Source: Polymorphum gilvum SL003B-26A1 (lineage in GTDB: Bacteria > Pseudomonadota > Alphaproteobacteria > Rhizobiales > Stappiaceae). From it: a stretch of DNA of 64,000 nucleotides. The notes under the pieces were generated by a model. The model was not told the origin of the DNA. It saw nothing but the letters and a program-made list of their open reading frames with translations, and did not search any database. The DNA is taken from assembly GCF_000192745.1 (NCBI RefSeq), contig NC_015259.1, positions 124,001 to 188,000 of the forward strand, in the 5' to 3' direction. Shown one piece after another: positions 15,340-26,571 of the stretch. How positions within the stretch are numbered: the first letter of the stretch is position 1; every line of letters starts with the position of its first letter. The position numbers were made by a program, and so were the translations under genes.

Positions 15340-16365
15340 ATGTCTGCCGCACTGCCGGAAAAGAAGAACCTGAAGCTGCGCTACATCCTGCTGTCCACCG
15401 CCGTCGTGGTGGTGATTGCCGGCTGGTCGGCGGCATGGGCAGTCGCGCGCGGCTTCGCCGAGCGGGAACTCGACGCCGCGCTGGCGCAGGCGCGGGCCTA
15501 CGGCTTCGACATCGGCTGCGAGGAGCGCAGCCTGGCGGGCTGGCCATTCCGCTTCGAGTTGACCTGCACGACCCTGTCCTACCGGGATGCCTTCGGCAAC
15601 TTCCTCAGCTTTCGGACCCTGCGCGCCGTGGCGCTGGTCTACAATCCGCGTCATCTGATCCTGGAGGTCGACGGCCCGGCGTCGGCCTTCTCGCCGGGCG
15701 ACGGGCCGACGGTGGAGGCGCGCTGGGACAGCCTGCGCGCGAGCCTGCGCATCGAGGACCTCGCGCTTAGTCGCTTCGACGCGGTGGTCGAGGCGCCCGA
15801 GGTCGATGTCTCGGCTGCGGACGGCCGCTCGACGGTCGCGCTGACCTCCGGCGCGCTGCATCTGCGCGCCGATCCGGCTGCACCCGCGAACCTGCAGATG
15901 GCGGTCAGCTTCAGGGGGCTTGGGTCCGCCGACGGCGAGGCGGCCGGCACCGACGGCACGGTCGTCCTCTCCGTGCCAGGCGCTGCGCCGGTGCTTGGTG
16001 GTGTGGTGCCGCTCGATTTGTTCTCGGATACGGCCGGCCAGCCGACCATCGATATCGACCGGCTGCGGCTGGAATCGCAGGAGGCCTCGGTCGAACTGGC
16101 GGGCCGGCTGACCCTCGACCGGGACGGCCACCTCAATGGCGAGCTGCCGCTCATGGCGGTTGAGCCGGAGCGGCTTCAGACCCTTCTGGCGCCGCTGTTC
16201 GGCACAGATATGCCCTTTGCCGGCGCCCTGCAGGGCGCGGTGGTGAGCTTTGGCCGGCCGGAAACCGTTGGCGGCCGGCCGGCGGTCAGCGCCCGTCTGG
16301 TGCTGAAGGAGGGAATGGCCCGCGTCGGCGTGCTGCCGATCGCGGCGCTTCAGCCGTTGTACTGA
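15340..16365 (+). CDS. DUF2125 domain protein
   Basis: This 341-residue protein has an N-terminal signal anchor (about residues 14-38) followed by the DUF2125 domain common in alphaproteobacteria. The RSLAGWPFRFELTC segment at about 65-78 is the clearest family mark. The rest is beta-rich and probably periplasmic, reminiscent of AsmA-like lipid-transfer or scaffold proteins, but no function is established. It is monocistronic, with chaC divergent upstream and a GNAT gene ending nine bases downstream on the other strand. Confidence 0.8.
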   Translation: MSAALPEKKNLKLRYILLSTAVVVVIAGWSAAWAVARGFAERELDAALAQARAYGFDIGCEERSLAGWPFRFELTCTTLSYRDAFGNFLSFRTLRAVALVYNPRHLILEVDGPASAFSPGDGPTVEARWDSLRASLRIEDLALSRFDAVVEAPEVDVSAADGRSTVALTSGALHLRADPAAPANLQMAVSFRGLGSADGEAAGTDGTVVLSVPGAAPVLGGVVPLDLFSDTAGQPTIDIDRLRLESQEASVELAGRLTLDRDGHLNGELPLMAVEPERLQTLLAPLFGTDMPFAGALQGAVVSFGRPETVGGRPAVSARLVLKEGMARVGVLPIAALQPLY

Positions 16366-16373
16366 ACGACCGG

Positions 16374-16832
16374 TCAGCCGGCCAGCCGGTCGATGCGGAT
16401 GACGTAGCTCTTCAGGTTGTCCGGCTCGGCGATCTGGTCATAGAGGGCGAGCGCGGCCTCGTTCTTTTCCGGCACCAGCCAGCGCAGTTGCAGCCAGCCG
16501 CGGCTCTGGCCTTCTGTGACCAGTGTCTCGATCATCCTGCGTGCGATGCCCTGCTCGCGCGCTTCGGGGCGGACGTAGATGTCGTCGATCTGGCCGACGC
16601 GCAAGCCGGTGATCAGTTCCGGCAGGTCGAAGAACACCGCGAAGCCGACCAGCCTGCCGTCGGCGAAGGCGCCGATCACCTCGGCGGTGCGGTCGCCGAG
16701 GATCTTCTCCGCATAGAACTGATCGGGCCGGCGCGGCGCGCCGCGCTTCAGCGCCTGGGCGTTTTCGGCGATCAGCGGGGCGAGGTGAAGCGCATCGTCG
16801 GGGCCAAGCGCCTTGATGTCGAGCTTGCTCAA
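16374..16832 (-). CDS. GNAT family N-acetyltransferase
   Basis: This 152-residue GCN5-related acetyltransferase has the acetyl-CoA-binding motif A in VRPEAREQGIARRMIETLV (about residues 85-103) and the following beta-strand and ALALYDQI segment. The substrate is unknown; small GNATs of this kind acetylate metabolites, antibiotics or protein termini. The start is TTG at 16832 with GGAGA six bases upstream. It is divergent from the DMT transporter gene and convergent with the DUF2125 gene. Confidence 0.85.
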   Translation of the reverse strand: MSKLDIKALGPDDALHLAPLIAENAQALKRGAPRRPDQFYAEKILGDRTAEVIGAFADGRLVGFAVFFDLPELITGLRVGQIDDIYVRPEAREQGIARRMIETLVTEGQSRGWLQLRWLVPEKNEAALALYDQIAEPDNLKSYVIRIDRLAG

Positions 16833-17037
16833 TGTCGTCTCCGGGAAGCAGGCGGTCCAATTGCGTGCTGCGCACCATGTCCCGAAATGCCCTTGCCGAT
16901 CAAGGCCCGTGTGCCGGCCCGGCGACCCGACCGGCTGCGGGCGATTGCATCGGACGCGGAACTGGGCCAGAACTCAGCAGGGTGGGGCAGATGCCCCGCC
17001 TTCCCGCCGTCTTCCACCCCTGTTCGCAGGTGCGCCG

Positions 17038-17949
17038 ATGTCGCTGCAGGCCATGTCACCCCCGGCCGTCCGCCTCCGGGCCACGCTGATCGGCCTCAGC
17101 GCGATCGGCATGTGGGCGACCCTCGGTGTGTTCGGCGCCGGCTCCGGCGCGGTGCCGCCGTTCCTGCTCAACGCTCTGTGTTTCGGGTTGTCGGGAACGC
17201 TGGCCGTCCTCTGGCTCGCCGCGCGTGGCCGGCTGTCGGCGCTACGCCAGCCGCCTGCAGTCTGGCTGTTCGGAACCGCCGGCCTGTTCGGCTTCCATTT
17301 CTTCTACTTCACGGCGATCCGCAACGCGCCGCCCGTCGACGCCAACCTGATCAACTACACCTGGCCGCTTCTGATCGTGGTGTTCTCCGCGCTGCTGCCG
17401 GGCGAGCGGCTGCGCCTCCATCACGTCGTCGGCACGCTGCTCGGTCTTGCCGGTGCGGCGCTTCTGGTGACGCGCGGCCAAGGCCTGGCGTTCGACCCGG
17501 CCTATGCGCTCGGCTACGGCGCGGCGGTCGCCTCGTCGCTGTTCTGGTCGTCCTATTCGGTGCTGTCTCGGCGCCTCGGATCTGTCGCGACCGAGGCCGT
17601 GGCCGGCTTCTGTCTCGGCACAGCGGCGCTGTCCGTGCTGTGCCACCTTGCCCTTGAGGACACCGTCTGGCCGTCAGGTGCGACGGAATGGGGCTGCGTC
17701 GCCGCGCTGGGCCTTTTTCCGGTCGGGCTCGCCTTCTTCACCTGGGACATCGGCGTCAAGCGCGGCGACATCCAGGTGCTGGGGGCTGCGGCCTATTCCG
17801 CGCCGCTGCTGTCGACGCTGTTGCTGATCGCCTTCGGCTTCGGCGCCTTCACCGCGGCGGTCGCGCTCGCCTGCCTGTTGATCACGGCCGGCGCGGTGGT
17901 GGCGGCGAAGGATATGATCCTGCGCCGTCCGGCGCCGGCCGGAACCTGA
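17038..17949 (+). CDS. DMT-superfamily (EamA) transporter
   Basis: This 303-residue inner-membrane protein has ten predicted hydrophobic helices in two EamA repeats, the layout of drug/metabolite exporters. Landmarks are FGFHFFYFTAIRNAPPVDANLINYTWPLLIVVFS in the first half and LFPVGLAFFTWDIGVKRGDIQVLGAAAYSAPLLS in the second. The substrate cannot be predicted; relatives export amino acids or metabolites. ATG at 17038 begins just before the first helix, while the open frame upstream overlaps the divergent GNAT gene. Confidence 0.88.
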   Translation: MSLQAMSPPAVRLRATLIGLSAIGMWATLGVFGAGSGAVPPFLLNALCFGLSGTLAVLWLAARGRLSALRQPPAVWLFGTAGLFGFHFFYFTAIRNAPPVDANLINYTWPLLIVVFSALLPGERLRLHHVVGTLLGLAGAALLVTRGQGLAFDPAYALGYGAAVASSLFWSSYSVLSRRLGSVATEAVAGFCLGTAALSVLCHLALEDTVWPSGATEWGCVAALGLFPVGLAFFTWDIGVKRGDIQVLGAAAYSAPLLSTLLLIAFGFGAFTAAVALACLLITAGAVVAAKDMILRRPAPAGT

Positions 17950-18036
17950 GCCGAAAGACCAGTGGAAATGCGTGCCGCGCGCCGCTAGCTTCGCTGCACA
18001 GCACAAGACGCGAGACTGCCGAGGATAGATCCTGCG

Positions 18037-18921
18037 ATGACGACTGCCCTGAAACCCCGCCGGTCGGCCCTCTACATGCCCGGCTCCAACGCCCGTGCCC
18101 TGGACAAGGCGAAGACGCTCGACGTCGACTGTCTGATCCTCGACCTGGAGGATGCCGTCGCGCCGGACGCCAAGGCGCTCGCCCGCGATCAGGTCTGCGA
18201 GGCGGTCAGGGCTGGCGGCTACGGCCACCGCGAACTGGTCATCCGCATCAACGGGCTCGACACGGCTTGGGGCGCGGAGGATCTGGAGGCCGCCATCGCC
18301 GCGCGGCCGGACGCGATCCTGGTGCCGAAGGTATCCAGCCCGGCGGACCTCCAGCGCGTCGCGCACCGCCTGGCGGTCGGCAACGCGCCGGCCGCCCTGC
18401 GCCTGTGGGCGATGATGGAGACGCCGCAGGCGATGCTCAACGCCGCCGCCATCGGCGCGGCCGGGCGCGACCCGGAAGTGCGCCTCGCTTGTTTCGTCAT
18501 GGGCACAAACGACCTTGCCAAGGAAACGCGCGCGCGCCTGACGCCAGGCCGCGCCGCTATGGTGCCCTGGCTGATGACCTGCGTCGCCGCCGCGCGCGCC
18601 GGCGGCATCGACATCCTCGACGGGGTCTACAACGACTTCAACGACCTCGACGGCTTCGCCGCCGAATGTGCTCAGGGCATGGACATGGGCATGGACGGCA
18701 AGACCCTGGTCCATCCGAAGCAGATCGAACCCTGCAACGCCGCCTTTTCGCCGTCGGAGGCCGAGATCGCCTGGGCGCGGAAGATCAACGAAGCCTTCCA
18801 GGCACCCGAAAACGCCGACAAGGGCGCGATCCAGGTCGACGGGCGGATGGTCGAGCGCCTGCATGCGGAAATGGGCCGGCGAGTGATCGCCATCGCCGAC
18901 GCGATCGTCGCGCGCGGCTGA
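18037..18921 (+). CDS. HpcH/HpaI-family CoA ester lyase (citrate lyase beta / malyl-CoA lyase type)
   Basis: This 294-residue TIM-barrel lyase has RRSALYMPGSNARALDKA at the N-terminus (CoA-binding), DCLILDLEDAVAP with metal-binding acidic residues at about 33-45, ILVPKVSS, AMMETPQAML with the metal-ligand Glu at about 129, and GKTLVHPKQIEPCN near the end. Relatives cleave or form C-C bonds in citramalyl-, malyl- or citryl-CoA. Without neighbouring pathway genes the substrate stays open; L-malyl/beta-methylmalyl-CoA is the usual alphaproteobacterial guess. The DUF1737 gene follows within 40 bases. Confidence 0.88.
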   Translation: MTTALKPRRSALYMPGSNARALDKAKTLDVDCLILDLEDAVAPDAKALARDQVCEAVRAGGYGHRELVIRINGLDTAWGAEDLEAAIAARPDAILVPKVSSPADLQRVAHRLAVGNAPAALRLWAMMETPQAMLNAAAIGAAGRDPEVRLACFVMGTNDLAKETRARLTPGRAAMVPWLMTCVAAARAGGIDILDGVYNDFNDLDGFAAECAQGMDMGMDGKTLVHPKQIEPCNAAFSPSEAEIAWARKINEAFQAPENADKGAIQVDGRMVERLHAEMGRRVIAIADAIVARG

Positions 18922-18956
18922 CGACACGGCTAACGCCACAGGCACGAGAAAGCGCC

Positions 18957-19160
18957 ATGAAACTCTATCGCTTCATCACCGGACCGGACGACAGCAGCTT
19001 CTGCCACCGGGTGACCCAGGCGCTGAACAAGGGCTGGGAGTTGTCCGGGCCGCCGTCGCTCGCCTATGACGCGACGCGCGGGCTGACCATCTGCGGTCAG
19101 GCGGTCGTCAAGGAAGTGCCGGGCGAATATTCGCCGGACCTCAAGCTCGGAGACTACTGA
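18957..19160 (+). CDS. Small DUF1737 protein
   Basis: The 67-residue product starts MKLYRFITGPDDSSFCHRVTQALNKGWEL and matches the short DUF1737 family: a small beta-alpha-beta unit with a conserved GWxLxGxPS core, here GWELSGPPS, and AVVKEV near the end. The function is unknown. ATG at 18957 lies 35 bases after the lyase stop on the same strand, so the two are probably co-transcribed. It is a complete gene despite its size; the next gene is on the other strand. Confidence 0.8.
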   Translation: MKLYRFITGPDDSSFCHRVTQALNKGWELSGPPSLAYDATRGLTICGQAVVKEVPGEYSPDLKLGDY

Positions 19161-19169
19161 CGCCGGCCG

Positions 19170-20228
19170 TCAGGGCGCGGCCTGCAGCGTGTCGACGAGG
19201 CGCTCGAACAGAGTCTCGTAGATCGCCTCGACACAGGCCGCCTCGGCCGGGCCCATCCTGTGGAAATGGCTGAGGCCGGGGGCGGCGTTGAGTTCCAGGA
19301 TGGCGTAGTCGCCCGCCTCCGCGGTTATGTCGGCACACAGCAGGTCGAGTCCGTAGAAGCGCAGGCCGAGAGCGCGCCCGGCGGCGACGGCAATTCGGCC
19401 GAAATGCGGACTCATCGCCGCCGTGACTTCCTCGGCGCTGCCGCCGGAGGACAGGTTGGCGTTGGGCAGCAGGTCGACCGTCTCGCCCGCCCGAGGGACA
19501 TGGCCGGGCGTCAGGCCCGAGGCCGTCAGGTGATCGAGGATGCGCGGATCGTCCGAGCGGATCTTGCGGCCGTTGCCGTCGGCGGCGAAGCCTTCGGTGC
19601 GGGCCTCGATGAGGGCGGAGAGCGTCGACACGCCGTCGCCGGTGACCGCGAACGGCCGGCGCTCGAACGCGGCGAGGACCGCGTCGTCGAGCACCAGGAT
19701 ACGATAGTCGCGCCCGGCCGCCGCCTGCTGGACCAGAAGGCGGTCGTGATCGCGCGACAGGGTCGCCAGCGCACGGGTCAGCGCGGCAGCGTCGCTGGCG
19801 CGCAGCACGCCGCGGCCCTCCGATTCGTCGTTGGGCTTGACATAGACTGGCCAGCCGACGCGCCCGGCAAAGGCCAGGGCCGCGGCCGCGTCGTTCAGCC
19901 GCTCTGCGACAGCCGGATTCTTGGTTCGGATCTCGTCGATGAAGGCCGGCGCGCTGATCAGCAGGGCCTCCGGCACGCGGAAGCCAGCGGCCTTGAGGAA
20001 ATGCGCCGCGTAGGCCTTGTCGCGGGCGATCGAGGCGGCGCCGAAGGGATTGAGGTCGAAGGCGGCTCCCTTGAAGAAGGAGCGCCGGCCGCGGGCATCC
20101 TCGATATAGCCGGCGTAGCCGAATTCGGGTTCGGCGACTACCTTCAGGCTGCGGCGGGCGCCGAAGGCCTTGAGCAACGTCAGCGCGACCGGCGCGCGCC
20201 GCGCGGATGAGGGACGCTCGTCGGACAT
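19170..20228 (-). CDS. ATP-grasp family ligase (D-Ala-D-Ala ligase / cyanophycin-synthetase-like)
   Basis: This 352-residue protein shows the ATP-grasp order: SIARDKAYAAHFLKAAGFRVPE (subdomain entry), GWPVYVKPNDESEGRGV (ATP-binding Lys and glycine-rich loop) at about residue 125, AAGRDYRILVLDDAVLAAFER, and the metal-binding LDLLCADI...AILELNAAPGLSHF at about 300-330. The middle part resembles the ATP-grasp domain of cyanophycin synthetase and related carboxylate-amine ligases. The substrate is unknown and no peptide- or amide-forming partner gene is adjacent. MSDERPSS at 20228 is preferred; a start at 20273 would overlap lolA. Confidence 0.75.
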   Translation of the reverse strand: MSDERPSSARRAPVALTLLKAFGARRSLKVVAEPEFGYAGYIEDARGRRSFFKGAAFDLNPFGAASIARDKAYAAHFLKAAGFRVPEALLISAPAFIDEIRTKNPAVAERLNDAAAALAFAGRVGWPVYVKPNDESEGRGVLRASDAAALTRALATLSRDHDRLLVQQAAAGRDYRILVLDDAVLAAFERRPFAVTGDGVSTLSALIEARTEGFAADGNGRKIRSDDPRILDHLTASGLTPGHVPRAGETVDLLPNANLSSGGSAEEVTAAMSPHFGRIAVAAGRALGLRFYGLDLLCADITAEAGDYAILELNAAPGLSHFHRMGPAEAACVEAIYETLFERLVDTLQAAP

Positions 20229-20247
20229 CGCGGCAGGCCGTGCAGGC

Positions 20248-20910
20248 TCAGCGACCCTCTCCCTGGCGGGCATTGGCGAGATAGTCGATGACGAACAGCT
20301 TCGGATTGGTCGGGCCGTTGGCGACGACGTTGTAGACCGCGACCGAGGTGTCGTAGCCCTGGGCGTCGGTGACGGTCCACTGCTTCAGCTCGTAGGTCCG
20401 CGCGTCGAAGATCAGGGTCAGCTTGCCGGAATTGAACGTGGTCTTGTCCTCGATCACCACCGTGACGAGGTCCGGCTCGGCCATGACGCCGACCACCTTG
20501 GTGTCCTTGGTCAGGTCGATGTTGTCGGCGAGCAGGAAGCGCAGCGGCGTCTCGCTCAGCGGCCAGATGTCCTGGGTCGCCATCTTGCGGTCCTTGACCG
20601 ACACCGACTTGCCATCGGCGATGATGTCGAGTTGGGCCGGCGGGCTGTAGTAAAAGCGGATCTTGCCCGGCCGGGCGAGGTAGAACTTGCCCTCGACCTG
20701 ATCGCCCTCAGGGCCGAACTGCACGAAGTCGCCGTGCATGGTCTTGACCGAATTGAAATAGGCGTTGACGTCGGCCAGCGTCTTCTGCTGCTCGCCGCTC
20801 AGCGTCGCCGCGCCGGCGACACTCGGGGCACCGGTTAGGCCACCCAGAACGAGGGCGGTCGCCACGGCCAGGAGACGGGCGAAGGAGAGGGGGGTTCGAT
20901 CGGGCGTCAT
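20248..20910 (-). CDS. lolA: LolA-like outer-membrane lipoprotein carrier
   Basis: This 220-residue protein has a cleavable signal peptide (cleavage near Ala-Gly-Ala-Ala at about 33-36) and the LolA fold. Typical segments are ADVNAYFNSVKTMHGDFVQ, GKFYLARPGKIRFYY and TPLRFLLADNIDL. LolA collects lipoproteins released by LolCDE and carries them across the periplasm. In alphaproteobacteria lolA commonly lies beside ftsK and an aminotransferase gene, as here; ftsK ends 105 bases upstream on the same strand. The ATP-grasp gene follows directly. Confidence 0.9.
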   Translation of the reverse strand: MTPDRTPLSFARLLAVATALVLGGLTGAPSVAGAATLSGEQQKTLADVNAYFNSVKTMHGDFVQFGPEGDQVEGKFYLARPGKIRFYYSPPAQLDIIADGKSVSVKDRKMATQDIWPLSETPLRFLLADNIDLTKDTKVVGVMAEPDLVTVVIEDKTTFNSGKLTLIFDARTYELKQWTVTDAQGYDTSVAVYNVVANGPTNPKLFVIDYLANARQGEGR

Positions 20911-21015
20911 CGTCTCGCTCGGGCTCCATCTTTCGGGCGGATCGCCGGATCCGGCCCCTGCTGTTCCGTCTGCCTGTAACGCCGTCTTGTGGCGAGGTTG
21001 CGGCGGACGGCTGCG

Positions 21016-23717
<2,702 letters not shown>

Positions 23718-23721
<4 letters not shown>

Positions 23722-24956
23722 GCTGTCCCTCCCAGCCAGTCGGCGAGTCGTTCCAGGGCCTGCTGCGTGATGGCGGCCGGTGCGCACAGGCTGACGCGGA
23801 TGTAGGCCTCGCCCGGATTGCTGCCGTCGGGCCGGTCGGAAGCGAGATAGGCGCCCGGCAGCACCTTGACGCCGACCTCGGTCCACAGCCGCTCGGTGAC
23901 GGCGATACTGCCGCCCCAGCGGGCGACGTCGAGCCACAGGAAGAAGCCGCCTTCCGGCGTCACCGGTCCCAGGATCGGCGCCAGCAGCCGTTCGGCAATG
24001 GCGTATTTCTCGTTGTAGAGCCGGCGGTTCTCGATCACGTGCGCCTCGTCGGAATAGGCGCGCACGGCGAGCGCCTGGGCCGGCAGGGGCACCTGCGGGG
24101 CGGCAAGGCCGCGGAACTTGACCCATCGGGCGAGGAACGCTGGATCGCCGGCGGCGAAGCCGCAACGCAGCCCCGCGAGGTTGGAGCGCTTGGACAGCGA
24201 ATTGAGCGCGATCACGCGCTCGTAGCCGGCGCCGAGCGCATGGGCCGCCTCGAGCACGCCGGGCGGCGGCGACGTGCGGTAGATCTCCGAATAGCACTCG
24301 TCGGCGAAGATGTAGAAGGCGTGGCGGCGGGCCAACCCGATCAGGGCCTGCCAGTAGGCGAGGCTGGCGTGCGCGCCTTGCGGATTGGCCGGGGAGGCGA
24401 GGTAGACGGCGACGGTGCGGTCGAGCAGGTCGGGCGGCAGGGCGTCGAGATCGGGCAGGAAGCCGGTCTCGGCGCCGGTGTCGAGCAGCACGGCCTCGGC
24501 GCCGGCGATGTGGGCCGCGGCGGCATAGGTCTGGTAGAACGGATTGGGCAGCAGGACCGCTGGCCGTTCGATGTCCTTGGCGAGCTGGTCGCGGGCGGCG
24601 ATGGCGCCGAAAGACAGGCCCTCGCGCGAGCCGTTGAGCGGCAGCACGCCCCGCTCCCGGTCAATGCTGCCGCCGAGGCCGTAGCGGCGGTCGAGCCAGC
24701 CGGCAACGGCGGTTCGAAAGGCCGGCGTGCCCTCGATCGGCGGATAGCGACGGAAATCGGCCATGTTTTCCGCCAGGACCTCGGCGGTGAACGGCGGCAT
24801 GGCATGCTGCGGCTCGCCGATTGTCAGCACGATGGGATCGGCGCCCGGCGCCCGGTCGCCGAGCAGGGCGGCGAGGCGCTGGAACGGATTGGACTCGGGC
24901 AGGGCGGAGCCCCGGCCCGGGGGCTTTCGAAACGACGTCATCGGCGGTCCGGACAC
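23718..24956 (-). CDS. Class I/II aminotransferase (DapC-like)
   Basis: This 412-residue PLP aminotransferase (fold type I) has [14 protein letters not shown] with the Schiff-base Lys at residue 256, the Asp-bearing [10 protein letters not shown], and [10 protein letters not shown]. The SKRSNLAG form is typical of DapC-type succinyl-diaminopimelate aminotransferases, so a role in lysine and diaminopimelate synthesis is plausible; lysA and dapF occur elsewhere in the window. MTSFRKPP (24941) is an alternative start. An imperfect CtrA-like site (TAAA-N7-TTAACC) lies about 40 bases upstream. It is translationally coupled to ftsK. Confidence 0.82.
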
Positions 24957-25030
24957 TCGATACTCACGATTGCCCGCACCCTAGCCTGCCTTTGGTAAAG
25001 CGCTCATTAACCAAGGGCGGTGTCGGCGGT

Positions 25031-25279
25031 CTAGAAATCCGCCGTCAGGCCCTTGATCTCCCAGTCCTCGTAGCGGGTCGGCTCGAGGCCGCCGCGGCCG
25101 TCGATCTCGCGCGGCAGGACCTTCTGGCGTTCGTCGATTTCCTTGCGACGGGCTTCGGCTTCCTTCAGCGCGCGCTGGGCCGCCGGCGGCAGATCCTCGA
25201 AGCGCCGGCGCGGGGCTGGCGCCGCCTCGGCATCGGACGGAGCCTGCGGTGCGGTCGTGGGATCGGGTTCGTCGTGCAC
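25031..25279 (-). CDS. SdhAF4/DUF1674 succinate dehydrogenase assembly factor
   Basis: This 82-residue protein ends EIDGRGGLEPTRYEDWEIKGLTADF, the DUF1674 signature. Family members (SDHAF4 in mitochondria) bind flavinylated SdhA and help assemble succinate dehydrogenase. The N-terminal half is Pro/Ala/Glu-rich and probably disordered. The start is GTG at 25279, chosen for the excellent AAGGAG site six bases upstream; the frame stays open further upstream but without a comparable site. It is divergent from htpX. Confidence 0.82.
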   Translation of the reverse strand: MHDEPDPTTAPQAPSDAEAAPAPRRRFEDLPPAAQRALKEAEARRKEIDERQKVLPREIDGRGGLEPTRYEDWEIKGLTADF

Positions 25280-25460
25280 CTCGTTCTCCTTGCTCTGTCC
25301 GGCGTCGCGCCGGCGCCCATCCGCCTTGCGGGGCGGCGTCCGGCTCCCCATCATATAGAGGAGTTGGCAGCGCAGAAAAACCACCCGGCGCGAGGTGTCG
25401 TGCCGCCGGAGGGAACGCTGCGTTGCCGTGCGTTTTCGAACCGGGGTCCAGGACGAGGCC

Positions 25461-26387
25461 ATGAACTATTTCCGCACGGCGCTTCTGCTCGCCGCCCTGA
25501 CCGCGCTCTTCATGGGCGTCGGCTTCCTGATCGGCGGCGAGAGCGGCATGATGATCGCTTTCGTCATCGCCGCGGGCATGAACCTGTTCAGCTACTGGAA
25601 CGCTGACAAGATGGTGTTGTCCATGCACCACGCGCGGGAGGTCGACGAACGCTCGGCGCCGGAACTGTTCGGCATGATCCGTCAGTTGTCGGCCAATGGC
25701 GGCCTGCCGATGCCGAAGGTCTACATCATCAACAACCCGCAGCCGAACGCCTTCGCCACCGGTCGCAACCCGCAGAACGCCGCGGTCGCAGCGACCACCG
25801 GCCTGCTCGACACGCTGACCATGGAGGAAGTGGCGGGCGTGATGGCGCACGAGCTGGCGCATATCAAGAATCACGACACGCTGATCATGACCATCACGGC
25901 GACCATCGCTGGCGCAATCTCGATGCTTGGCAACTTCGCGTTCTTTTTCGGCGGCAACCGCGAGAACAACAATCCGCTCGGCTTCGTCGGCGTGCTGGTC
26001 GCCATGATCGTCGCTCCGCTGGCCGCCATGCTGGTGCAGATGGCGATCTCGCGCACTCGCGAATATGCCGCCGACCGCTTGGGCGCCCAGATCTGCGGCC
26101 AGCCGATGTGGCTCGCCTCGGCGCTGGCCAAGATCTCAGGGGGCGTCGCACGCATCCACAACGAGGACGCCGAGCGCAATCCGGCGACGGCGCACATGTT
26201 CATCATCAACCCGCTGTCGGGCGAACGAATGGACAACTTGTTCTCGACACACCCGAACACCCAGAACCGAATCGCCGCCCTGCAGAACCTGGCTCGCGAG
26301 ATGGGCGGCCCGGCGCCGCGCGGCGGCGCGTCCGGCCCCGGTCCGTGGGGCTCCGGTTCGACGTCGCGGCGCGGTCCCTGGGGTTGA
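25461..26387 (+). CDS. htpX: Membrane metalloprotease HtpX
   Basis: This 308-residue inner-membrane zinc protease acts in quality control of misfolded membrane proteins. Two transmembrane helices at about 5-50 are followed by the zinc motif [10 protein letters not shown] at about 130, a further hydrophobic pair (about 140-200) and the third ligand region [10 protein letters not shown]. The C-terminus is Gly/Pro-rich. ATG at 25461 follows an AGGACGAGG stretch. A clear hairpin terminator lies 65 bases beyond the stop. Confidence 0.95.
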   Translation: MNYFRTALLLAALTALFMGVGFLIGGESGMMIAFVIAAGMNLFSYWNADKMVLSMHHAREVDERSAPELFGMIRQLSANGGLPMPKVYIINNPQPNAFATGRNPQNAAVAATTGLLDTLTMEEVAGVMAHELAHIKNHDTLIMTITATIAGAISMLGNFAFFFGGNRENNNPLGFVGVLVAMIVAPLAAMLVQMAISRTREYAADRLGAQICGQPMWLASALAKISGGVARIHNEDAERNPATAHMFIINPLSGERMDNLFSTHPNTQNRIAALQNLAREMGGPAPRGGASGPGPWGSGSTSRRGPWG

Positions 26388-26451
26388 GGCGGACCGGCTC
26401 GCTTTCGTCAACGCTCTTTCCCGCCGGCGCATTGCACTTTAGACTGAACCC

Positions 26452-26486
26452 CCCGCCGCGGACCGACGAGGTCCGCGGCGGGTCTG
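26452..26486 (+). terminator. Hairpin terminator after htpX
   Basis: Perfect 12-base arms (26452-26463 and 26471-26482) flank a 7-base loop and are followed by TCTGTCTTTG, a modest T-rich stretch. It separates htpX from rsmB. Confidence 0.75.
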
Positions 26487-26571
26487 TCTTTGCATTACCG
26501 ATCGGACTTGTCGCTTGACCGCAGACCGCCCCGCCGCCTCCCGGCCCCGCCCCGTATCGTCGGCAGGCGAC

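Noticed and set aside
24996-25012. TAAA-N7-TTAACC upstream of the aminotransferase gene as a CtrA site
   Set aside because: One half-site is imperfect; too weak to list as a regulatory feature.
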